Positions 17,301 through 22,941 of a DNA stretch of 64,000 nucleotides are shown here, piece by piece. Position 1 is the stretch's first letter. Each line of letters starts with the position of its first letter. Source of the DNA: an uncultured delta proteobacterium. Lineage in GTDB: Bacteria > Myxococcota > Myxococcia > Myxococcales > 40CM-4-68-19. The notes beneath the pieces were generated by a model. It saw only the letters and a list, made by a program, of their open reading frames with translations, ran no database searches and was not told the origin of the DNA. Location: assembly GCA_903911145.1 (NCBI GenBank), contig CAIWCD010000037.1, positions 1 to 64,000 of the forward strand. Direction: 5' to 3'. The translations under genes and the position numbers were made by a program.

Positions 17301-18873
17301 TCTGATACGAGCCGGGCTTGTCGGCGACGAACTGTGCGCCGCTTGCAGCGCTCGCGCCGGGATCGAGGACGAACGCGTTGCTCCCGCTCGGTCGCTGCGA
17401 AACGCTCCACGCGTAGCTGAACGTCTGACCCATCGCGCAGCCCGGCGAGGGCGCGTTGTCCGCGTCGCTGAAGAGAGCCGTGAAGGAGACGGTGTCTCCG
17501 GGATTCGGCGTCCCCGAAGGTCCGTCAATCTCGCTGATGATCGGGGTGGCCGTGCCGCAGTTTCTCACGACGATCGGAGGCGAGACGTCGATGGGGCCGC
17601 TCTTGAGTCCGGACGAGTCGGTGACGATCAGCTCGGCGACATAGGTGCCCGCGACGTCGGCGGTGAAGGTCGGATTCTCGCTGGTCGTGTTGTTGAGCGC
17701 CGCGATGCTGCTCGCGGGCAGTGCGCGCAGAGACCACGCGTAGGTGAAGGTCTGCGCGAGATCGCAGCCGGGCAAGGCGTTGTCGAGATCGGAGACGCTC
17801 GCCACCAACTGGATGGAGCTGCCGATCGAGGGCGCGGCAGGCAAGTACGAGATGGTCGCTGTGGGCGCGTGGCCGCCGCAGTCGGTCGCCGTGACCAACA
17901 CCGTCTGGGGCGCGCTGGCGTGGCCGGCCGAGTCGGTGACGATGAGTTGGAACGTGTACGCGCCGGCAACGTCAGGCGTGAAGCTCGGATTCATCGCGCT
18001 GCTGCTGTTGAGCGTGGCGCTTGAGCCGGTCGGGAGCGAGACGACGCTCCAGGCATAGGTGAACGTCCGGCCGAGATTGCAGCCTGGCGCAGCCGCGTTG
18101 TCCGCGTCGGTGACGACGGGCGTGAGCTGATCCTGCTGGCCGAGTCCGGGCTGCTCGATGCTCGCTGCGATCGAGGTGATCACCGGCACGTTCGAGCCGC
18201 ACGCGGTCACCGTCACCGTGATCGTTCCGGGCGTGCTTGCGAGGCCGGTTGAATCGGTGATCACGAGGCTGATGCCGTAGTCGCCAGCGACATCGGCCGT
18301 GAAGGTCGGCGCAAGCGCGGTCGGGTTGTTGAGCTTGGCGATGCTCGCAGGTGGCTGCGAAGCGATCCGCCAGGCGTAGGCTTCCCGCTGCGCCAATCCA
18401 CATGCGACGTCGTTATCGAGGTCATCTGCTTGAGGTGCGCTCAGCGTGACCGACGTGCCGACTCCGGGGGCCGCGGGCGAGGCAGCGAGAACTCCCGTCG
18501 TGGGCGCATTCGCTCCGCACTGCGTGACGACGACATGCATCGTCACAGGGCGGCTGGCGAGATAGGAGTTCGAGACAATCAACTGCACCGTGAACGTGCC
18601 AGGCACATCCGCGGTGAAGCTCGGCGTCACCGAGCGTGGATCATTGAACGTGGCGTGACTTCCACTCGGCAGTCCCGCGAAGCTCCACTCGTAGATGAGC
18701 GGGCGGCCCTGCGGCGAGATGCTCTTGCTGCCATCGAGTTGCACGGCGGTGCCGACCGCGATGCCGCTCAGGTCGGGCCCCGCATTCGCGGTGGGCGTGC
18801 CGACGGGCGTTGAGCAGGCGACGATCGCGAGGACGAGCGTTGCGGTGCAGAGGCGGCGCAGATTGAGCAGCAT
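11350..18873 (-). CDS. Giant PKD-repeat and parallel beta-helix surface lipoprotein (2507 aa)
   Basis: The N-terminus (MLLNLRRLCTATLVLAIVAC) ends in a lipobox-like IVAC, so the protein is probably lipid-anchored. Residues of about 25-1370 hold twelve PKD/Ig-like modules of ~110 residues. Each carries a variant of FTYAWS..., a P-F-D/S-F-V-P-D-x-P-G-x-Y block and a closing V-T-D-S-x-G, and most new modules open with CGxxAP. From about residue 1380 the protein changes to a right-handed parallel beta-helix with dozens of GGAI/GGGL turns and N/S-x-A ladders, as in Pmp-type proteins and pectate lyases. It ends with a choice-of-anchor-Q-like tail (LLGATRANPPALGALEL). Family knowledge suggests adhesion or glycan binding; no catalytic residues are obvious. 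AAAGGG precedes the ATG. Confidence 0.85.
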   Translation of the reverse strand: MLLNLRRLCTATLVLAIVACSTPVGTPTANAGPDLSGIAVGTAVQLDGSKSISPQGRPLIYEWSFAGLPSGSHATFNDPRSVTPSFTADVPGTFTVQLIVSNSYLASRPVTMHVVVTQCGANAPTTGVLAASPAAPGVGTSVTLSAPQADDLDNDVACGLAQREAYAWRIASQPPASIAKLNNPTALAPTFTADVAGDYGISLVITDSTGLASTPGTITVTVTACGSNVPVITSIAASIEQPGLGQQDQLTPVVTDADNAAAPGCNLGRTFTYAWSVVSLPTGSSATLNSSSAMNPSFTPDVAGAYTFQLIVTDSAGHASAPQTVLVTATDCGGHAPTATISYLPAAPSIGSSIQLVASVSDLDNALPGCDLAQTFTYAWSLRALPASSIAALNNTTSENPTFTADVAGTYVAELIVTDSSGLKSGPIDVSPPIVVRNCGTATPIISEIDGPSGTPNPGDTVSFTALFSDADNAPSPGCAMGQTFSYAWSVSQRPSGSNAFVLDPGASAASGAQFVADKPGSYQIQLVVTDSTGRASLPRYKTVTVSSCGLSAPMMLTTSEKPGSAAVGSSPNPGQTVALSATWSDADNVGACSPGTLQSSHVTWTLVLRPPNSNAVLANPVTASTTNGTAPATNFVPDVPGAYQFSAIATDSTGLSSAPAFVSFTATNCGANAPTLSVAQAVYSNATPFIALTGLTATAADADIGGSCGAAQTVSCLWSLAEHPAASSALIPDATRCDQSPVVGGAAYAGFAPDVPGLYRLNVIAIDSTGMSSAPATVNVQVNSTCSEVGPIVGAPSAYQNAPNNTLTSTNIGQTVTFKAGSITTNNCNPALNGTTNTYRWSIVSEPNGSQATLSNPSASTPSITFDKPGSYQLGLVVTNALGYASDPVFITITVAMCGGVPLNWGVNPVTASISDPDLGSTVTAYAGSQVTLLSHFSDPNGDAARCGTNVTLTPNVYQWQLVSSPAGSHAQFSSPTAASPIFVPDLPGSYQVSLVVTDALGNSTPTTTFSLSVSSCGGNAPTVSLLGPPLSGNPAKPSHASPIAISTSIPAPLLAVVSDADNTSCPARFAVSNFTYAWSISQRPVGGSATLGVSTSNADTFIATAPSQGASADYEVSVVATAVPSGVASAPGKMRINATTCTTSMSTPGVVISAANPDDGANPFYKGELVALSAAIDDSANAALCAGAVLTPDTYSWTLLSVPQGSRAILSSPSAASPSFVPDAFGTYQIGLVVTDALGSTSALATQTVTTNACGNQAPQPLISSQLLADNNGALDIDSNAPLSLSAQAGDPDDSCNNGTLRNKSFTYAWSIISIPSGGTATLSSNSGAAVSFSAAYTGSATSGGTFTVALTVTDDTGLSGTTTQDILVAPDLIVENSIPCIVYAALGGTGDGMTWAKAMGNLQSAIDLAGNTAATRADGVCSVFVEQGHWTFPGGTPSNTFHLRAGVTVAGGFVGSEASLAQRALDSTTGLPTAVTTLDGLGVSSHVVTGASNAILDGFVVTGGAATSSIGGGLIATGARNLIVRRCLFQHNTAQNGGAIGVDSGDLVISASVFNSNSATQDGGAIHATGQSQLSIASSDFRSNKSIGGVGGAIFSADTLALVLMNSAFETNSALAEGGAVWHIGVGTVNVTSSQFVGNNQSRFNADTINAYLGGALYLRGAEQRDVNAGLAAAAGHITNATLANLTFTGNSSQREGGAMYFKDIDTLSIDSLTASNNVATNLGTADNGEGGLGGAIAAYQIGAFTLTNSALQSNSSNQAGGLYLNGLTSLTSTNTTFTANQALLGSGGAIFVIGDQSSSALSLAHLAFTGNTATAAGGAIAEVQLASVGMDTMDFESNSGGGGGAVYSSYIGALNISSVQFVGNAAQFGAGALFTKDYNSLTLSKAIFTNNTISSDSAGSGALLNCVVLSSGTTERAESPICPSAYSGQFGLGTGSAGSPGNTTVTDLTITGSNGAAMANQDLSQFSLTGCTISDNLGGTLFGGLFNDGVAQSTITSCDFERNQSGSMPSSLYLRNGAKVSLSGITIGNQVLRHGQLNGGSAFGIDDITQVSLDTFSVSGNVGGAMEIGGAFFIRGAAKLGITNSSFTSNRGFVGGAGYIGASVTGGVATATTMLLQNDTFADNVGNYAAGGALAVRDSAALTIDSSTFSRNGDSGNAVLHGGAIHIQDIGNLIVSNSSFQANHASGYSGGAIMATAVGNATVTNTNFIGNQIGGSSGGRGGGLFLEASGDVEISTTTFNGNMAGAIGGGLSVSGATRLAITDSAFSANGTNGVGVLWGSGGGAFAQSIGTLDILRTSFLNNHVAVGFNGGGIAIDGAATLDVRDSLFAGNAILSSGQGGAQFDYRRGGAILFKPIANDANGSAIIDGCTFTQNISNYETVGMLEEFGPTPGLQLQIVNSILWNNISPHGALATTGSWGGWSVMPLALSVTFSDSQDGPIAQNSVVALAPSFEPNSNSDPYAAYRLAVGSPLRGIGSHAAASATDLLGATRANPPALGALELH

Positions 18874-18895
18874 GGACTTGCCCTTTCGGTGATGA

Positions 18896-18943
18896 CTGCA
18901 ATTGCAAAACGATGATTTGCGAATTCGATAATTTCGATAACGA
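18896..18943 (-). promoter_or_regulatory. AT-rich possible promoter/operator before the giant lipoprotein gene
   Basis: This short gap is strikingly AT-rich for the window. On the plus strand it holds two direct copies of TTCGATAA nine bases apart (18924-18931 and 18933-18940). It also has an inverted repeat GCAAA/TTTGC (18904-18908 with 18916-18920). No convincing -35/-10 pair was found. It could be a separate promoter with an operator for the giant gene, which would make expression of that gene adjustable apart from the three genes upstream. Confidence 0.3.
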
Positions 18944-18947
18944 AGTC

Positions 18948-20204
18948 TTAGAAGCTGTACGAGAAGCCGAGCGTGACGCCCTCTGCGAGTCGGATGACGT
19001 TGGCGAGCGTGAGGGCGTTGCCGGTGTAGTCGATTGAGAGCGCGTATCCTCCGGCGAGTGGCAGCGCGATGCCGGCGCTCCAGAGCGTCAGAGCGCGAGG
19101 CGCGCCGACTCCGGACTGCGTGGTGCTCTGCGCGAAGTTGAACGTGTAGCCGACGCGCAGGTGCGCCGAGACCGCGCTCGAGAGTTCAAACGATGCGCGC
19201 GCACCCGCCTCGAGGCCGAAGAGGTTGGTGGGGAACGCATCGTTCTGCAGGCGCAGGTAGCGCAGTTGCAACGTCGGCAGCAGCGCGAGACGGCCATCCG
19301 CGAGCAGGTGCGGCCCGAGATCGTAACCTGCTCCTGCTGCCGCTTCGTAGCGCTCCTCTCCGATGATGGTCGGCGCGCTCGCGCCTCCACTGCTCGCCGT
19401 GGTGTTGATCGCGTAGGGCTGCTTGTACGAGCGGAAATCGAAGGACGCGAGCAGCAGGAAATTCTGCGCGAGCACGCGGCTCGCCTCAGCGCGGAAGCGA
19501 AGCACGATGGCCGTGTCGGCGATGTACTTCTCGTCGCTGCGCTCGGCGCCGAAGTCGAACGCGACATTCCAGAGCGGCGTCTGGTTCGGCGGCGCGATCG
19601 CCTCCCCATGCGGCCCATGACGACCAACGCCAAAGTTGATGCGGGGATCTCCCGGCGGTGTCGGCAACACGCTTGCGGCGCGGGTCCGGCGCAGATCCAC
19701 GTTGGGCGAAGCGGGCTGTGCGGGCGTCGATGCTGTTGCACTCGGTGCCGCGGCGGTCGCGGCGGCAGGCGTCGATGTTGCGGGTGGTGCCGACTGCACG
19801 GAGCCCGCTCCTGGTGCGGTCGGGAGAACTGCGCCGGTTGTGGGCGTCGCGTCCTGCTTCGGTGCTGCGGCTTCAACAGTTGCTGCGGCCGCCATCGCTT
19901 TCGTTGCTTCGCCCGTGCTGCTCGCGGCGATTGAAGGCGAACCCGTCTGCGCGGCCTTCGTCTCTTTTCGCTCCTTCCCGTTGCGCGTGCGCTTGACGTC
20001 GTCCTTCCCCGACTTCTCCGTCGCGCTCGCCTTCGCGGTGTCGGCCTTCGCGCCGGCGGGAGAGGCATCACTCTTCGCCGCGACCGGAGCAGCGGTTCCG
20101 CCATCAAGAGGCTGCACTCGCTCCTGCGCCGCCGCAGCGTGCAGCGAGAGCAGCGCCGCTGCACCCATCACTCCCGCTCGCTTCATGAAGGTCTGGATGG
20201 TCAT
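18948..20204 (-). CDS. Outer-membrane beta-barrel protein with Ala/Pro/Lys linker
   Basis: A 418-residue protein of unknown function. A signal peptide (AGVMGAAALLSLHAAAA) is cleaved near residue 26. A ~170-residue low-complexity stretch rich in Ala, Thr, Pro and Lys follows (partly charged, KSGKDDVKRTRNGKERKE), and could span or bind the peptidoglycan. The last ~200 residues alternate polar and hydrophobic positions in strands (WNVAFDFGAERSD, FLLLASFDFRSYKQP, AHLRVGYTFNFAQST) and end in ...TLGFSYSF. A terminal aromatic residue is the usual signal for insertion by the BAM machine. The ATG at 20204 has GAGG upstream; a second Met six codons in lacks a ribosome site. It lies 8 bases after the Cys-repeat lipoprotein gene. 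Confidence 0.8.
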   Translation of the reverse strand: MTIQTFMKRAGVMGAAALLSLHAAAAQERVQPLDGGTAAPVAAKSDASPAGAKADTAKASATEKSGKDDVKRTRNGKERKETKAAQTGSPSIAASSTGEATKAMAAAATVEAAAPKQDATPTTGAVLPTAPGAGSVQSAPPATSTPAAATAAAPSATASTPAQPASPNVDLRRTRAASVLPTPPGDPRINFGVGRHGPHGEAIAPPNQTPLWNVAFDFGAERSDEKYIADTAIVLRFRAEASRVLAQNFLLLASFDFRSYKQPYAINTTASSGGASAPTIIGEERYEAAAGAGYDLGPHLLADGRLALLPTLQLRYLRLQNDAFPTNLFGLEAGARASFELSSAVSAHLRVGYTFNFAQSTTQSGVGAPRALTLWSAGIALPLAGGYALSIDYTGNALTLANVIRLAEGVTLGFSYSF

Positions 20205-20212
20205 GGGAGGCC

Positions 20213-22918
20213 TCACGGTGCTGAAAGGATGATGCGCTCGTAGGTCGTGCTGCCGCCGAGCGACTGCTTGTCGCCGCAGCGCGCGCCCGCCCCGAGGTCT
20301 CCGCCGCTGGTGAGCCAGCAGAGTCGTTGGCTGCCGAAGCCAGTTGCGTTCGAATCGGTGGCGCCGCCGATGTCGCAGGAGCCGCTGCTGCTGGTGAGAT
20401 CGATCTGCGCGCCTGCGGGTGCGAATCCCCAGGCGCGGTTGGTTGAGTACCAGCGCACGCCGTTCGCGCTCGTCGTCTGATTCCCGCTGGTCGCCATCGT
20501 TGCGCCAGCTCGATCGGCCGCGGCCGCGAGCAGCAGGCGCGGACTGCTCGCGAGGCGGCACCCCAGGATCAGCCGGGTGCCGCTGCAGTTCGAGAGCACG
20601 CTGGTGGCGATCGTGCCTGCGTTGCTGTCGTTGTAGGCGTCGACGAAGCAGACGCTGAATCCCGCCGTTGAAAGATCCGCGAGCGCCACGTTCTGCAGCA
20701 CCCCTGACGGGACACCCGAAGCTGCGGAGATACAGGCTGGGCCTGCGTTTCCCGTCGATGCGCAGAACGCGAGGCCGTGCGCGGCGCAGGAGTTTCCACA
20801 GCTGCCGCAGTTCTGCGCGTCCGTTGCTTCGCTGGCCTCGCAGCCGTTGGCGCCGTCACCGTCGCAGTTTCCGAAGCCGCTCGCGCAGCTCCAGGAGCAC
20901 TTGCTCGTGCTGCAGCTGCTGCTGGCGTTGTCGGGCGCAGCGCACGCGTTTCCGCAGGCGCCGCAGTTGGTCGCGCTCGAGGTGAGATCGGTCTCGCAGC
21001 CATCGCTCAAGGTCTGGTTGCAGTCGGCGAAGCCGGTCGCGCAGAGGGCAGCGCAGGTCTTGTTCGCGCAGACGGCGGTGCCGTTCGTGTACGGACCACA
21101 CGCCCCCCCGCAGCTGCCGCAGTTGTTGGGATCAATGCTGAGGTTGGTGCAGGCGCCGCCGCAAACGGCCGGGCAGCCGGGCTGGCAGCTTCCGAGCGAG
21201 CAGGTCTGGCCGCTGTCGCAGCCGTGACCGCACGTGCCGCAGTTCTTCGGATCGTTGTTGAGATCGAAGCAGAGTCCGTTGCAGCTCGACAGGCCGCTGC
21301 CGCAGCTGCTCTTGCAGCTTCCGCTCTGACAGACCTGCGCATCGAGGCAGAGGTGCGTCGTTTCTGTCCCCGCATCAGCGATGGCGACGCCGCAGCCGCC
21401 GCAGTTCTTCGCATCGATCTGGGTGTTCGCGCAGGCGCTGCCGCAGAGCTGCGCATTTGCGCCGCAGGTGGCCCCGCAATGTCCCGCGCTGCAGACCTGG
21501 CCGCTCGGGCAGAGCAGTCCGCATCCGCCGCAGTTGCGATTGTCGCTCGACGGGTCGACGCAGGTCTCGACGCCTCCATCGGTGCTGACTCCGGCATCCA
21601 GCGCGACGCCGCCGTCGGTGCTCACGACGCACAAGAGCGAGCCGCTCGGGCAGCTCGCCACGCAATGTCCCGCGCTGCACGACGCACCTGCGCCGCAGCT
21701 GTGGCCAGCGCCGCCGTCGATGCCTCCGCAGCCGCCGCAGTTGTTTCCGTCGACGCTGGTGCTCACGCAGGTCCCGCCGCAAGCCGCGAGGCCGTCGGGG
21801 CAGGAGAGGACGCAAGCGCCACCAACGCACGCCTCGAGCGCCGGGCAGCTCTTCCCGCACGCGCCGCAGTTTCCCGGGTCGCGCTGCGTGTCGGTGCAGC
21901 TCGACGCGGTGCCGCCGTCTGCCAGCAGGGCCGGGCATGCAGAGAGAGCGTCCTGGCAGCTGGGTGCGCACTGTCCGCCGGTGCAGCGCTCACCGGCCGC
22001 GCACGCGAGAGAGCAGCTGCCGCAATGATCGGAATCGCTCGAGACATCGACGCAGACGCCGTCGCATGCGCTCTGCGATGCGGGGCAGTTGGTGCGGCAG
22101 ATGCCCGACTGGCACGACTCGCCCGCCGCACAACTGTTGCCGCACGAACCACAGTTGAGCTGATCCGCGCCGACATCAACGCACGCGCTTGCGCCGTTCA
22201 CGGGGCAGGCCTGCGTGCCGCTCGCGCAGAGCAGCTGGCAGAGGCCTCCCGCGCAGCTCTCTCCGACGCGGCAGACCTTGCCGCACGAACCGCAGTTCTT
22301 GACGTCGCTCTGCTCGTTCACGCAGGCCGTGCTGCAGACAGAGAGAGGCGCGCCGCAGTCAGTCGTGCACGCACCGGCGACGCAGTAGTTGCCGCGCGGG
22401 CAGGCGTTCGCGCAGTCGCCGCAGTGCGCGAGGTCGCTCAGCTTGTCGACGCAGGACGCGCCGCAGAGTGCTTCGCCGCTCGGACAGAGAATCTCGCAGG
22501 CGCCCGCGACGCAGGCCTCTCCTGCTGGGCAGCTCTTTCCGCACGCGCCGCAGTTCGCCGCATCGCTCTTCAAGTCGCGGCAGGTTCCGCTGCAGTCGTC
22601 GAGAACGCCCGGTGTGCAGTAGGTCTTGCAGGCAGGCGCGCCCGGGGTCGTCAACGCATCGCAGGCCGCGCCCGGATCGCAGACGATGCCGCAGCCTCCG
22701 CAGTTGGCGCTGCTGTCGAACGAAACGCAATCCGAGCCGCACGCGTGCTCGGGCAGCGTGCACGTCGCCGCGAGATGGCAGAAGTGATCAGCGCCGCAGA
22801 AGTTGTTCGACTGGCACTGCGTGGAGTTCGTGCAGGCGACCGAGATCGTCGCGAGGTTCTGACAGCCCGCGATGGCGAACGCGAAGAGACAACCCAGCAG
22901 TTGCAGGCGGCGGCTCAT
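20213..22918 (-). CDS. Cys-rich repeat lipoprotein with about 14 Stig1-like modules
   Basis: A 901-residue protein starting MSRRLQLLGCLFAFAIAGC, a good lipoprotein signal (AIAGC). After a short Cys-rich head it carries about fourteen ~40-residue modules of the pattern C-G-x2-C-V-D/N-x5-D-x2-N-C-G-x-C-G-x2-C-x3-E-x-C-x2-G-x-C. These resemble the Stig1-like repeats that are common in myxobacterial surface proteins. The modules should be disulfide-locked into a rod. Residues of about 755-901 form a separate C-terminal domain without such repeats (VCFVDAYNDSNAGTIATSVL, RWYSTNRAWGFAP, ERIILSAP) that I do not recognise. AAAGG lies ~11 bases before the ATG at 22918; an upstream in-frame start would precede the signal peptide. 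It lies 23 bases after the PEGA gene. Confidence 0.83.
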   Translation of the reverse strand: MSRRLQLLGCLFAFAIAGCQNLATISVACTNSTQCQSNNFCGADHFCHLAATCTLPEHACGSDCVSFDSSANCGGCGIVCDPGAACDALTTPGAPACKTYCTPGVLDDCSGTCRDLKSDAANCGACGKSCPAGEACVAGACEILCPSGEALCGASCVDKLSDLAHCGDCANACPRGNYCVAGACTTDCGAPLSVCSTACVNEQSDVKNCGSCGKVCRVGESCAGGLCQLLCASGTQACPVNGASACVDVGADQLNCGSCGNSCAAGESCQSGICRTNCPASQSACDGVCVDVSSDSDHCGSCSLACAAGERCTGGQCAPSCQDALSACPALLADGGTASSCTDTQRDPGNCGACGKSCPALEACVGGACVLSCPDGLAACGGTCVSTSVDGNNCGGCGGIDGGAGHSCGAGASCSAGHCVASCPSGSLLCVVSTDGGVALDAGVSTDGGVETCVDPSSDNRNCGGCGLLCPSGQVCSAGHCGATCGANAQLCGSACANTQIDAKNCGGCGVAIADAGTETTHLCLDAQVCQSGSCKSSCGSGLSSCNGLCFDLNNDPKNCGTCGHGCDSGQTCSLGSCQPGCPAVCGGACTNLSIDPNNCGSCGGACGPYTNGTAVCANKTCAALCATGFADCNQTLSDGCETDLTSSATNCGACGNACAAPDNASSSCSTSKCSWSCASGFGNCDGDGANGCEASEATDAQNCGSCGNSCAAHGLAFCASTGNAGPACISAASGVPSGVLQNVALADLSTAGFSVCFVDAYNDSNAGTIATSVLSNCSGTRLILGCRLASSPRLLLAAAADRAGATMATSGNQTTSANGVRWYSTNRAWGFAPAGAQIDLTSSSGSCDIGGATDSNATGFGSQRLCWLTSGGDLGAGARCGDKQSLGGSTTYERIILSAP

Positions 22919-22941
22919 GCGCGACCTTTCTCGTGTCCGGT

